64,000 bases of DNA from Chitinilyticum piscinae (GCF_015223195.1 NZ_JADFUA010000004.1:248001-312000); one strand, 5' to 3'. Positions 21,603 to 29,332 are shown, numbered from the stretch's first letter. Made by a program: numbers and translations. The notes: generated from the sequence alone by a model not told the origin.

Positions 21603-22152
21603 CACGACCTCCCTCCGTCAGACATACCCGCAGCGTTTGCCGCGCACGGAACAGCAACTGATACATGTTCGCACTGCTGATACCCAGATTCTCGCAAACT
21701 GCGCCAGCCGGCTCGTCATTGAGCTCGCGCAGCCAGAAAAGCTGCGCCATCCGCCGCGGCAATCTGGCGATGCAGGCATCAATCAGCGCCCGCAGCTGCT
21801 TGTTGTCCAGCTCGCGCGACGGATCGCGCCAGTCCACCGGCGCATTCGCCCAGTGCCCATCCTCGGCAAACAGATCGTCATCGCCCACGCTGTGTGCCAG
21901 CTCGGCATCAAGCGGTGCCAGCTGCCAGTGCTGCTGCTCACGCAGCACGTCGATGATCTTGAATTTCAGGATGCCGGTGAGCCAGGTGCGAACGCTGGAC
22001 TGGCCGGCAAAACGGTCGGCCCCTTCCAGCGCGGCCAGCAGCGTGTTCTGCACGGCTTCTTCTGCCAGATGCGGATCACGCAGGCGGCGCAGTGCGAAGG
22101 CGTACAGCATATCGCCATGCTCATCCAGCCACTGCAGTGCGGGCTTGCTCAT
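21586..22152 (-). CDS. ECF-type RNA polymerase sigma factor of the bufferin operon
   Basis: A 188-residue sigma-70 family protein with only regions 2 and 4. Region 2 includes LAEEAVQNTLLAAL and SSVRTWLTGILKFKIIDVL. Region 4 includes LPRRMAQLFWLRELNDEP and the helix-turn-helix NLGISSANMYQLLFRARQTL. The start at 22152 (MSKPALQWLDEHG) has AAGGAA upstream. The gene overlaps the doxX gene by 32 bases and its own anti-sigma gene by 17. The likely target is the promoter before bufA in the same operon (see 24555-24581), which would make it autoregulatory. Confidence 0.9.
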   Translation of the reverse strand: MSKPALQWLDEHGDMLYAFALRRLRDPHLAEEAVQNTLLAALEGADRFAGQSSVRTWLTGILKFKIIDVLREQQHWQLAPLDAELAHSVGDDDLFAEDGHWANAPVDWRDPSRELDNKQLRALIDACIARLPRRMAQLFWLRELNDEPAGAVCENLGISSANMYQLLFRARQTLRVCLTEGGRDAELS

Positions 22153-22615
22153 TCTGTTCCTTGTAGTTTGTGCGGGCACGGCAGCGTAGCCAGCCTTCCA
22201 GCGACCAACTGCCAACCCCATGCAGCACAAGATAGCCCAGCAACACGGCCCACAGGTAGTGATCTTTCAATTCCAGCACTTCCAGTGCCGGGTAGGAGAC
22301 GGCAGCCACCGCATTCACCACAAACAGCCCGGCCGCCGCGAAGCGCCCCGGCCAGCCCAGCACCAGCAGCACCGGCAGCACGATTTCCCCCGCCGTACCC
22401 ATTACGGCGGCGACGTCGGGCGGCAGCAGTGGCACATGATATTCCTCAGTAAACAGCATGATCGTGGTATCCCAGTCGCGCAGCTTGGTCAGCCCGGAGA
22501 GGAAAAACACCTTGGCCACATACAGCCGTGCCAGCAGCGCGGCCAGCGGCTGCAGCAGCTCCATGCCGCGTTCGAACTGGCGATAGGCCGCCACCACCCT
22601 GTTCATCAGCTTCAT
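22121..22615 (-). CDS. DoxX family membrane protein of the bufferin operon
   Basis: A 164-residue protein with four predicted membrane helices and the DoxX-family opening LLARLYVAKVFFLSGLTKLRDW. DoxX proteins are often part of MNIO/bufferin operons, where they are thought to help with redox or copper handling in the membrane; the exact role is unknown. The ATG at 22615 overlaps the bufC stop as ATGA. The 3' end extends 32 bases into the sigma gene. A paralogue with the same core motif lies at 35336-35800. Confidence 0.88.
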   Translation of the reverse strand: MKLMNRVVAAYRQFERGMELLQPLAALLARLYVAKVFFLSGLTKLRDWDTTIMLFTEEYHVPLLPPDVAAVMGTAGEIVLPVLLVLGWPGRFAAAGLFVVNAVAAVSYPALEVLELKDHYLWAVLLGYLVLHGVGSWSLEGWLRCRARTNYKEQNEQARTAVAG

Positions 22616-23355
22616 GCTTGTTCTCCGTTTGCTTCCGTAATGGCGATCACCGCGCCGCTGGCAAACAGCCAGCCGAGCCACTCGCCCACCGGCGCGCTGT
22701 CATCCACGGCCAGCGCGGCCTCCAGTGCGGCCAGCACCGGCGCGCCTTGCTGCAGCGCCAGATACATGGCAAAACGCGCCGGCGCAATCTGTTGCCAGTC
22801 GGCGCGCAACACCAGCAGTGCCTGCCCGCCAGCGTTGATGTCCGCCGTCGCGCCGCCCTGATGCATCGCCAGCAGGTCGGCAAGCGGCCAGTGCGCGGAT
22901 TGCGCCAGTTGCAGCGCCGGGTGCAGCGTGAGCGTCAGCGATTCCAGTGTGTCAGGGGCGAAACCGGCCAGCGCGGCAGGCGGTTCGGCTTCGGCATCGT
23001 CAGCCAGAAAACCCAGCCAGCACGACCAGTCCAGCCGCGCCACGTCGGCCAGATAGAGCAAGTCACTTGCCGGGGCAAAGCCGGCGATGAAATCGGGAAA
23101 ATCCGCGCCCAGCGCGTGCAGATTGGCCGACGTGGCCGGCGTGGCATCGACATAAACTCGCGCCATCGCCGCAAAGAAATCCGCGCCCACCAGCGCCTCT
23201 ACCGTGGCAAAGGTATTGCCCAGCGCCGCCACGCGATTTATGCGGCAGTTGGCGCGGTAATGGCGCATGCGTTCCGCGTGCAGCAGGCCAGCGGGCACGG
23301 CGCTCTCGTCATCCAGCAGTGCGGCAAAGGCCGTGATGGCTGTGGCGTAGCTCAT
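22612..23355 (-). CDS. bufC: BufC-like MNIO partner protein (DUF2063)
   Basis: A 247-residue protein of the DUF2063 family, the partner that delivers the precursor peptide to the MNIO enzyme. The N-terminal family region is visible as LLHAERMRHYRANCRINRVAAL followed by NTFATVEALVGADFF. Its start codon overlaps the bufB stop (ATGA), so the two are translated together at matched levels. The second bufA-bufB pair at 28099-29332 has no bufC, so this protein may serve both. Confidence 0.88.
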   Translation of the reverse strand: MSYATAITAFAALLDDESAVPAGLLHAERMRHYRANCRINRVAALGNTFATVEALVGADFFAAMARVYVDATPATSANLHALGADFPDFIAGFAPASDLLYLADVARLDWSCWLGFLADDAEAEPPAALAGFAPDTLESLTLTLHPALQLAQSAHWPLADLLAMHQGGATADINAGGQALLVLRADWQQIAPARFAMYLALQQGAPVLAALEAALAVDDSAPVGEWLGWLFASGAVIAITEANGEQA

Positions 23356-24197
23356 GCCGTTACCTCCAGGGTATTGCCCTCAAGCCTTCGCACATGAAGG
23401 GCTAGCTGCAGATACTCCTGATACAACTCGGCAAACTCGCCCAGATTGCTGTCGCGCTCCAGCAGCACCGGCTGTGGCCCCCATTGGCGCAGCGCCGCAT
23501 CCAGCAGCGCCAGCACCTCGGCCGAGACGGCCGCGCCGTGCGTATCGACCGCCGTGCCGTCGAAATACTCGAAACCGGCGACGTGGATTTCCGCCACGGC
23601 TGCCGCCGGCAGCGCGGCGACCTCGGCCAGCGGGTCAACGCCGAGATTGAGCGCGTTGACATGAAAATTGTTCAGATCGACCAGCAGGCCGCAACCGGTA
23701 CGCCGGTGCAGCTCGGCCATCAGCTCGCCCTCGCCGATCACCTCGCCGGCAAAACCCACATAGGCCGACACGTTCTCGATCAGCAGCGGGCGCTGCAGCA
23801 GGTCCTGCACCTGCGCAATGCGGCCGGCCAGATGCGCAATCACGCCATCGACGCGCGGCACCGGCAGCAGGTCGTTGTAATAGCGGCCGGCGTGCTGGTT
23901 CCACGCCAGATGCTCGGATACCGCCGCCGGCTCCACGCGCTGCACCAGTTCGCGCAATTGCGCCAGATGCCGCGCATCCAGCTCGCCCAGCCGCCCCAGC
24001 CCCAAACCCACGCCATGCAGGCTGAGCGGGTAATCGCGGCGGATGGCCAGCAGGCTCGCCAGCGGCGCGCCACCGCCAAAGTAGTTTTCACTGTGGACTT
24101 CCCACCACGCCACATCCGGGCGGCTGGCCAGCACGGCCTCGACATGCGGCGCGCGCAGTCCAAGTCCGGTCGAAACAGGCAATTGGCTCAGTTTCAT
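23352..24197 (-). CDS. bufB: BufB-like MNIO-family modification enzyme (DUF692), copy 1
   Basis: A 281-residue multinuclear non-haem iron oxygenase. These enzymes modify cysteines in small precursor peptides (in bufferins, to thio-oxazole-type heterocycles that bind copper). Metal-ligand-rich segments are visible: WWEVHSENYFG, SLHGVGLGLG, SEHLAWN, LIENVSAYV, LVDLNNFHVNALN and EIHVAGFE. It is a TIM-barrel fold of normal length. The ribosome site is weak (GGGG before the ATG). It lies 64 bases after bufA, with a stable hairpin between, and is coupled to bufC. About 95 percent identical in protein sequence to copy 2. Confidence 0.93.
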   Translation of the reverse strand: MKLSQLPVSTGLGLRAPHVEAVLASRPDVAWWEVHSENYFGGGAPLASLLAIRRDYPLSLHGVGLGLGRLGELDARHLAQLRELVQRVEPAAVSEHLAWNQHAGRYYNDLLPVPRVDGVIAHLAGRIAQVQDLLQRPLLIENVSAYVGFAGEVIGEGELMAELHRRTGCGLLVDLNNFHVNALNLGVDPLAEVAALPAAAVAEIHVAGFEYFDGTAVDTHGAAVSAEVLALLDAALRQWGPQPVLLERDSNLGEFAELYQEYLQLALHVRRLEGNTLEVTA

Positions 24198-24216
24198 ACA
24201 TACCCCAATACGGATA

Positions 24217-24251
24217 GGCCCATAGGTCTCGATTAAAGATACCTACAGGCC
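24217..24251 (-). promoter_or_regulatory. Intercistronic RNA hairpin between bufA and bufB (copy 1)
   Basis: On the transcript, GGCCUGUAGGU pairs with ACCUAUGGGCC over 11 positions with two G-U wobbles and a 13-base loop. There is no T run, so it is more likely a processing or stability element that raises bufA over bufB than a terminator. Confidence 0.5.
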
Positions 24252-24261
24252 CATACCCTGA

Positions 24262-24504
24262 TTACATTGCCTTGAGCGTGCCCTTCATCTCGACACAGGT
24301 GCCAGCCGGAACGTACTTCCATTCCTTGGGATCCATATCCTTGCTGGCCTGACCGGCGCAGGCATGGCCATTGGCCTTGCAATCGTTCTGGCCGGCCTTG
24401 GCCACGCCGAAACATTTTTCCTTCTCGGCAGCGGCAGCGGTGGTGCTCACACCGGCAGCCAGTACGGAAGCCAGGGCAACGGCCAGCAGGGCAGTCTTGT
24501 TCAT
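24262..24504 (-). CDS. bufA: Bufferin precursor BufA (DUF2282), copy 1
   Basis: An 80-residue precursor peptide. A signal peptide ([20 protein letters not shown], Ala-rich cleavage site) is followed by a short mature part with four cysteines: [19 protein letters not shown] and AGTCVEMKG. This is the bufferin / DUF2282 pattern; modified cysteines give periplasmic copper-binding peptides. The start at 24504 has CTGGAG nine bases upstream. It is the first gene of the operon bufA-bufB-bufC-doxX-sigma-anti-sigma. The mature sequence is identical to copy 2. Confidence 0.92.
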   Translation of the reverse strand: MNKTALLAVALASVLAAGVSTTAAAAEKEKCFGVAKAGQNDCKANGHACAGQASKDMDPKEWKYVPAGTCVEMKGTLKAM

Positions 24505-24554
24505 GGTGTTCTCCAGTTCGTTAAGTAGTGTCGAGGATGAGTCCTCTGATGCTT

Positions 24555-24581
24555 GGTCGGGCAAAGCGAAAACTTCTTACA
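24555..24581 (-). promoter_or_regulatory. Candidate ECF promoter of bufA copy 1
   Basis: On the minus strand TGTAAGAAG and CGACC are separated by 13 bases, with the second box about 50 bases before the bufA start. The same two boxes at the same spacing precede bufA copy 2 (29383-29409), although the 13 bases between them differ. The layout suits an ECF -35/-10 pair, probably read by the sigma factor at 21586. Confidence 0.55.
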
Positions 24582-24675
24582 GTCCACTCGCAAGAAAATC
24601 TGCCAAACCGGCATTCCCAGCGAATACTGCACTGGCGATGCGATCCAGCACCCGACACCCGCACAGGAGATCACT

Positions 24676-25214
24676 ATGAGCAGACATTTTCCAGCCACCG
24701 CCCGCAGCATCGGGCTGCGCTTCACACTGCTCTTCGCGAGCGCCTTGCTTGCCACGCCGGCGCTGGCCGCCAATACAGCACCGGAACCATCAGCTACAGC
24801 AGCGGCAAAACCATCGTCAAAACGGGCCCGCAGGGCGATCAGGTCACCCTGCTGGATGCGCAAGGCCAGCTTGCCGGTGAATCCGTCTGTGATGCCGGCA
24901 GCTTCGCAGCCTATCTGAGCCTCTTTACCGTGCTGCGTGATGCGGCACGCCAGAGCAAGCAGGATGCACTGGCCGCGACGATTGCCTACCCCTTGCGCGT
25001 GAACGGCGGCAAGGTCCGCAGCGTGCGCGACGATGCTGCGCTGCGCAAGAATTTTGCGCAGGTTTTCACGGGGCCGGTCATCGCAGCGATCGGCAAGGCC
25101 GAGCCCGCTGCCGTCTTCTGCCGCAATGGCCAGGCCATGTTTGGCGACGGTGTGGGGTGGGCAGAACTGCGCGGGAAACAGGCCAGGGTGGTGGTAATCA
25201 ACACGGGCCTGTAA
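24676..25214 (+). pseudogene. Frameshifted exported protein of unknown function
   Basis: A gene starting at ATG 24676 (AGGAG upstream) encodes a clear signal peptide ending LLFASALLATPALAA. The continuation lies in another frame: QYSTGTISYSSGKTIVKTG and onward to the stop at 25214. The span is 539 bases, one short of a multiple of three. Adding one C near 24777 (GCCGCC to GCCGCCC before AATAC) would join the parts into a 179-residue protein. The mature part has the pattern YPLRVNGG, FAQVFTGPV, VFCRNGQAMFGDGVGWAEL, seen in small periplasmic proteins of NTF2-like type, though I am not sure of that fold. It is divergent from bufA. It could be a true lesion or a sequencing error. Confidence 0.7.
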
Positions 25215-25355
25215 TCAGGCAGCCAAGGAGAACAATTCGGCCGGGCCGGTCACGTAGCAATCCACCACAGCCGTGCGGTGGCCCCGCAAGCGGAAGACGA
25301 AGTCTATGGCGCAACATGGACAGGTGCGCAAACGGCACGCCACAAGTATCATCAA

Positions 25356-25369
25356 TGCATTAAAATGCA
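25356..25369. promoter_or_regulatory. Palindromic operator candidate before the XRE/S24 repressor
   Basis: TGCATT-AA-AATGCA is a perfect 6-2-6 palindrome 27 bases upstream of the repressor start. TGCATT half-sites recur at 26308-26364 before the next transcription unit, suggesting autoregulation and a shared regulator. Confidence 0.5.
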
Positions 25370-25395
25370 AATAACTGATCACTGGCAATACGTAA

Positions 25396-26052
25396 ATGGA
25401 TACCAGAACCCGCCTGCAGCAATGGATGCGTCACCATGGCCTTACCCAAGGGCAGCTTGGGCAGCAAGCCGGCGTTCCGCAGCCCACAATCCAGCGCATC
25501 CTGTCCGGTGATACGGCCTCGCCACGTACCGAAACCTTGCGGAAACTGATTTCGGCACTTGGCTTGACGCCGGCAGAATTCGAAGCCGGCCCCGCCGTGT
25601 CTGCCGCCACGGCAAGCAACATGCCGCTTGTTGTTCATGCTCCTCTCATCAGTGGCGTGGTCGATAGCAAACCGCACTTTGCTGCAACTGGTGTTGCAGT
25701 GGACAGGGCAATACTGAACATGGCCAGCGTCAGCGCGAACCAGCTTATGGCGGCCATGGCGCCGCACAACTCCATGGCCCCCACCATCGGCAAGGGTGAC
25801 ATCGTCCTGATCGACACATCGCGCACCGAGTTGCTGTCAGGCCAGATTTTTGCCGTCCTGCTGGATGATGCGATTGTGATACGGCGGGTAGTTCTGGGTG
25901 CGGAGTTCATCAGCCTTCAACCCGACAATCAGGATCAAAGCAGCTATTTTCCTATCCAGCTGCCCGTAAATGCCAGCCTGCAGGTGATTGGGCACATATT
26001 CTGGCGCGGCGGCATGCTGGCTGAAACTTCAGTGAATATCCAGGGTATGTAG
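25396..26052 (+). CDS. XRE-family repressor with S24 (LexA/CI-like) C-terminal domain
   Basis: A 218-residue phage-repressor-like regulator. The N-terminal helix-turn-helix (residues about 5-60) contains LTQGQLGQQAGVPQPTIQRIL. The C-terminal S24 domain (about 115-205) has the serine motif HNSMAPTIGKGDIVLID. The second catalytic position, normally lysine in a V-K-R context, reads AIVIRRVV, so the Ser-Lys dyad appears incomplete and self-cleavage is doubtful. No phage genes are nearby. It probably acts as a constitutive or ligand-responsive repressor. A palindrome lies just upstream of its start. Confidence 0.88.
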   Translation: MDTRTRLQQWMRHHGLTQGQLGQQAGVPQPTIQRILSGDTASPRTETLRKLISALGLTPAEFEAGPAVSAATASNMPLVVHAPLISGVVDSKPHFAATGVAVDRAILNMASVSANQLMAAMAPHNSMAPTIGKGDIVLIDTSRTELLSGQIFAVLLDDAIVIRRVVLGAEFISLQPDNQDQSSYFPIQLPVNASLQVIGHIFWRGGMLAETSVNIQGM

Positions 26053-26307
26053 GCGCAGCCTTTCAAATAGAGGCAGGCACGCTTACACCCCACACAACAA
26101 TCTAACTGGCAAGTTTTTCATCATCTGGCCACCACAAACTGCCGTGATTTCTGTGCTTGCGGCAGTCTGACGGGCTGGTCGGGCCTGACTGATCACCCAA
26201 CCTAGGCCAGACAAGAGCGCATTCGCGCAATCCAAATCAGCGCCCTCCCTCCTGCTCTGCTGCCGCATAGCCTGCACGCTTTGCTCCGGCATGAGCGGCA
26301 CATCATT

Positions 26308-26364
26308 TGCATTGATGTGCATTTTTTACGCCCATAAAAATGCGTTTACGCATTGATATGCATT
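26308..26364. promoter_or_regulatory. Array of TGCATT half-sites and a palindrome (operator candidate)
   Basis: Two 15-base direct repeats, GCATTGATGTGCATT (26309-26323) and GCATTGATATGCATT (26350-26364), lie 41 bases apart, close to four helical turns. Each holds TGCATT-like half-sites ten bases apart. A perfect 6-2-6 palindrome, ATGCGT-TT-ACGCAT, sits at 26340-26353. The rest of the gap 26053-26417 has no gene I can support. Confidence 0.5.
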
Positions 26365-26417
26365 GCGACAAGGCATAGTATGCACATGTCAACACGGTAA
26401 ACATAAAGGACGCAAAC

Positions 26418-26810
26418 ATGAACAGGCTGCATATCGGTGCCGCTTTTGGCCTGGTTTCTCTCGCCGCATCGGCCATGTCGTATTACCCGGGCCAGGAATT
26501 CAATACCCGCAAGATTGAGCGCGATATGCGGCAGATCAGCGACAAGGAATTTGTACGACTGATCGACGTAACCCAGCGCGGCGTAGTTGTTGAAGACTGG
26601 GCTGTCACTCGTGAATTTAACGGAAAACGCTTCATTACAATCGGCCGATATGAAGTTGATTGCGACAACCATGAAGCACACTGGATCGAAGGGGTGGGAG
26701 CATATTACTTAAGCAGCGATCCCGAGAGGGTGCATATCGTGAACCGAATCAATGGCACACCGATGAATCCGGCTTCTGGCCACAATCTCAGCACACTTTG
26801 TCATGCCTGA
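26418..26810 (+). CDS. Small exported hypothetical protein
   Basis: A 130-residue protein with an N-terminal signal peptide (MNRLHIGAAFGLVSLAASAM). The mature domain ends RYEVDCDNHEAHWIEG and has a second cysteine three residues from the C-terminus, so a disulphide is possible. The pattern resembles short surface-exposed or periplasmic proteins of the surface-adhesin E type, but I do not recognise the family firmly. AAAGGA lies eleven bases before the ATG. The operator array at 26308-26364 lies directly upstream, so control by the XRE/S24 repressor is plausible. Confidence 0.6.
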   Translation: MNRLHIGAAFGLVSLAASAMSYYPGQEFNTRKIERDMRQISDKEFVRLIDVTQRGVVVEDWAVTREFNGKRFITIGRYEVDCDNHEAHWIEGVGAYYLSSDPERVHIVNRINGTPMNPASGHNLSTLCHA

Positions 26811-26921
26811 TCAGCGATAGAACATCAAATTTAAAGATAGCCAAAAAACATAAAAACTGACGATTACTCGAGAAACTAGCAGGCCATTTCATAAGGCATT
26901 CAAATCAATAAGGAGCACATC

Positions 26922-27578
26922 ATGAAAACGAATGTTATTGTCTCAAGCACTCTTATCGCATTCTTGCTGGTCAATCCGCTGATGATTGCCACTGCCAGTG
27001 CCCGCGATTTCAGTTATCTGGCAGGACGGGATAACCGGCAGGCATCGACCCAGCTGGAGCAAGCCGGCTATAGCCAGGTCCATTATGAAACGTCGGGCGA
27101 CAACAAATGGGATTACTGGTGGAATGCCAGCAGCCAGGATTGCATCTCTGCGCATCAGGTTGGCTATACCTATCAATCCCTGACCAATTCACCGAGCTCC
27201 GACTGCACCAAATACGTAAGCCAGGAGTCGGGAAACAATGGCACCAATACAGCGCTGGCGGTTGGCGTCGGTGTTGCCGCTGCGGCCGGATTGGCGGCGC
27301 TGATTCATCACAATCGTCACAAGCATGACAACGATAACAATGATGATAATGGCCGCACTAGCAATTACGTCGATGTTGCCGACCTGCAAGGTATTCGTGC
27401 TTCGTATGGCGAAAGCGAGCTGCACTCACGCGGTTTCCATGCCATTGATGGCGAGAAGGGCTGGCATCGCAGCTACACCACCTGGTGGAACCCGTCGGCA
27501 CGCGAATGCGTGCAGGTTACGACACGCCAGGGCCGATATGACGAAGTGAACGTTGTTTCCAATTCGGCCTGCTCCTGA
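26922..27578 (+). CDS. Exported protein with two homologous W/C-rich repeats and a His/Asp linker
   Basis: A 218-residue protein with a signal peptide ending ATASA. Two related modules flank a middle segment. Module 1 (about 28-95) includes NRQASTQLEQAGYSQV and WDYWWNASSQDC. Module 2 (about 148-218) includes GIRASYGESELHSRGF and TTWWNPSARECVQV. Each keeps a WW-N pair and two cysteines. The centre holds a Gly/Ala-rich possible membrane helix (ALAVGVGVAAAAGLAALI) and the linker HHNRHKHDNDNNDDN, which could bind divalent metals. AAGGAG precedes the ATG. Family name unknown to me. Confidence 0.65.
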   Translation: MKTNVIVSSTLIAFLLVNPLMIATASARDFSYLAGRDNRQASTQLEQAGYSQVHYETSGDNKWDYWWNASSQDCISAHQVGYTYQSLTNSPSSDCTKYVSQESGNNGTNTALAVGVGVAAAAGLAALIHHNRHKHDNDNNDDNGRTSNYVDVADLQGIRASYGESELHSRGFHAIDGEKGWHRSYTTWWNPSARECVQVTTRQGRYDEVNVVSNSACS

Positions 27579-27772
27579 ACCAGAGGCGGTCTATCGGTAG
27601 TCACCGATATGAAATCGGCATAACGGCATCTGTAGACCGCCCAATATGGGCTTCGCATATTCCCTCCCGCTTTTCAGCAGCATGTGGCTCCCGATTGGGA
27701 ACACGCCACAGCAATGGCGAAAAGGATATTGAGCGATATGCATACATTGATAATCAAGAAATGAGGTGAAAC

Positions 27773-28051
27773 ATGGAAAACATGATCGGAACGATCGAAG
27801 GTGGCCTGATTGGCTTGCTGATCGTCGTGGTATTCGGTTTGTTTGTTGGCGTTCTGGCGAAATTGCTCTTGCCGGGCAAGGACCCCGGTGGCTGGATAGT
27901 AACCAGTCTGCTCGGTATCGCAGGAAGCTGGGTCGGTCACCTGCTCTTTTCCAGCATCGGCATGACCGGGCTGGCATCCAGCATCATCGGAGCGATCCTT
28001 GGCGCCATGCTGTTACTGCTGCTAGTCCGCGTAATCCGGGCTCGAACCTGA
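27773..28051 (+). CDS. GlsB/YeaQ/YmgE-family stress-response membrane protein
   Basis: A 92-residue small inner-membrane protein with three hydrophobic helices and the family motif AKLLLPGKDPGGWIVTSLLGIAGSWVG (helix 1-loop-helix 2). Members, also called transglycosylase-associated proteins, are induced by general stress; their biochemical role is unclear. GAGGTG lies five bases before the ATG. It stands alone, converging with bufB copy 2. Confidence 0.88.
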   Translation: MENMIGTIEGGLIGLLIVVVFGLFVGVLAKLLLPGKDPGGWIVTSLLGIAGSWVGHLLFSSIGMTGLASSIIGAILGAMLLLLLVRVIRART

Positions 28052-28098
28052 GCACCGGTTGACCAGGTAGCCAATCAATCGAAGCAAAATGTGAAGGG

Positions 28099-29025
28099 TT
28101 AAGTGAAGATGGACACAGCAACAGCACTTGCAGCAGGAGGGCTGATTGACATTTTGCAGGTCGTCCAGCCCGGCTTGCTGGTCGGCATTGCCGTCAGGGT
28201 ATTGCTCTCAAGCCTTTTCACATGAAGGGCCAGCTGCAGATACTCCTGATGCAATTCGGCAAACTCTCCCAGATTGCTGTCGCGTTCCAGCAGCACCGGC
28301 CGTAGCCCCCATTGGCGCAGCGCCGCATCCAGCAGCGCCAGCACCTCGGCCGAAACGGCCGCGCCGTGCGTATCCACCGCCGTGCCGTCGAAATACTCGA
28401 AGCCGGCGACGTGGATTTCCGCCACGGCTGCCGCCGGCAGCGCGGCGATCTCGGCCAGCGGGTCAACGCCCAGATTGAGCGCGTTGACATGAAAATTGTT
28501 CAGATCGACCAGCAGGCCGCAGCCGGTGCGCCGGTGCAGCTCGGCCATCAGCTCACCCTCGCCGATCACCTCGTCGGCAAAACCCACATAGGCCGAGACG
28601 TTCTCGATCAGCAGCGGGCGCTGCAGCGCGTCCTGCACCTGCGCAATGCGGCTGGCCAGATGCGCAATCACCCCGTCGACGCGCGGCACCGGCAGCAGGT
28701 CGTTGTAATAGCGGCCGGCATGCTGATTCCACGCCAGATGCTCGGATACTGCGGCCGGCTCTACACGCTGCACCAGCTCGCGCAATTGCACCAGATGCCG
28801 CTGATCCAGCTCGCCCAAACGCCCCAGTCCCAAACCCACGCCATGCAGGCTGAGCGGGTAATCGCGGCGGATGACCAGCAGGCTCGCCAGCGGCGCGCCA
28901 CCGCCAAAGTAGTTTTCACTGTGGACTTCCCACCACGCCACATCCGGGCGGCTGGCCAGCACGGCCTCGACATGCGGCGCGCGCAGTCCAAGTCCGGTCG
29001 AAACAGGCAATTGGCTCAGTTTCAT
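28099..29025 (-). CDS. bufB: BufB-like MNIO-family enzyme (DUF692), copy 2, with altered C-terminus
   Basis: A 308-residue duplicate of the enzyme at 23352. About a dozen conservative substitutions separate them over the shared 275 residues, and all metal-ligand motifs (SLHGVGLGLG, SEHLAWN, LVDLNNFHVNALN, EIHVAGFE) are kept. The native stop lies outside the duplicated block. Translation therefore runs on into unique DNA and adds about 30 residues beginning TAMPTSKPGWTTC, ending at 28099. There is no bufC after it. It probably relies on the BufC of the main operon if it is active. Confidence 0.9.
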   Translation of the reverse strand: MKLSQLPVSTGLGLRAPHVEAVLASRPDVAWWEVHSENYFGGGAPLASLLVIRRDYPLSLHGVGLGLGRLGELDQRHLVQLRELVQRVEPAAVSEHLAWNQHAGRYYNDLLPVPRVDGVIAHLASRIAQVQDALQRPLLIENVSAYVGFADEVIGEGELMAELHRRTGCGLLVDLNNFHVNALNLGVDPLAEIAALPAAAVAEIHVAGFEYFDGTAVDTHGAAVSAEVLALLDAALRQWGLRPVLLERDSNLGEFAELHQEYLQLALHVKRLESNTLTAMPTSKPGWTTCKMSISPPAASAVAVSIFT

Positions 29026-29044
29026 ACATACCCCAATACGGATA

Positions 29045-29079
29045 GGCCCATAGGTCTCGATTAAAGATATCTACAGGCC
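29045..29079 (-). promoter_or_regulatory. Intercistronic RNA hairpin between bufA and bufB (copy 2)
   Basis: This is the counterpart of the hairpin at 24217-24251. One substitution (AUCUACAGGCC on the plus side) introduces a single mismatch near the loop, but most of the stem remains. Confidence 0.42.
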
Positions 29080-29089
29080 CATACCCTGA

Positions 29090-29332
29090 TTACATTGCCT
29101 TGAGCGTGCCCTTCATCTCGACACAGGTGCCGGCCGGAACGTACTTCCATTCCTTGGGATCCATATCCTTGCTGGCCTGACCAGCGCAGGCATGGCCATT
29201 GGCCTTGCAATCGTTCTGGCCGGCCTTGGCCACGCCGAAACATTTTTCCTTCTCGGCAGCGGCAGCGGTGGTGCTCACACCGGCAGCCAGTACGGAAGCC
29301 AGGGCAACGGTCAGCAGGGCAGTCTTGTTCAT
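29090..29332 (-). CDS. bufA: Bufferin precursor BufA (DUF2282), copy 2
   Basis: An 80-residue precursor with the same signal peptide apart from one residue (ALLTVALAS against ALLAVALAS) and an identical mature part with four cysteines. Only three nucleotide differences from copy 1 were noted over the gene. The start at 29332 has the same CTGGAG ribosome site. It is followed by bufB copy 2 only, giving a two-gene unit that would add dosage of the peptide and its enzyme. Confidence 0.9.
   Translation of the reverse strand: MNKTALLTVALASVLAAGVSTTAAAAEKEKCFGVAKAGQNDCKANGHACAGQASKDMDPKEWKYVPAGTCVEMKGTLKAM

Larger units (their letters stand above)
23367..24559. repeat. Segmental duplication, copy 1 (bufA-bufB)
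   Basis: These 1193 bases align with 28195-29387 at a constant offset of 4828 with no insertion or deletion. Differences are point substitutions, few in bufA and more in bufB. The left end stops 15 bases inside the bufB coding region and the right end lies within the bufA promoter. No transposase or terminal repeat was seen at either edge. Confidence 0.93.

Noticed and set aside
23352-24197. DUF692 protein as a xylose-isomerase-like or endonuclease enzyme
   Set aside because: The neighbours bufA and bufC and the His/Glu/Asn pattern fit the MNIO peptide-modifying family instead.
25396-26052. Prophage remnant around the XRE/S24 repressor
   Set aside because: No integrase, phage structural gene or attachment site is near; a stand-alone regulator is simpler.
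26083-26322. Minus-strand reading of 79 residues
   Set aside because: No ribosome site, no recognisable motif, and it covers the operator array; judged chance.
26308-26364. CRISPR-like repeat
   Set aside because: Only two 15-base repeats with AT-rich spacing and no cas genes; better read as operator sites.
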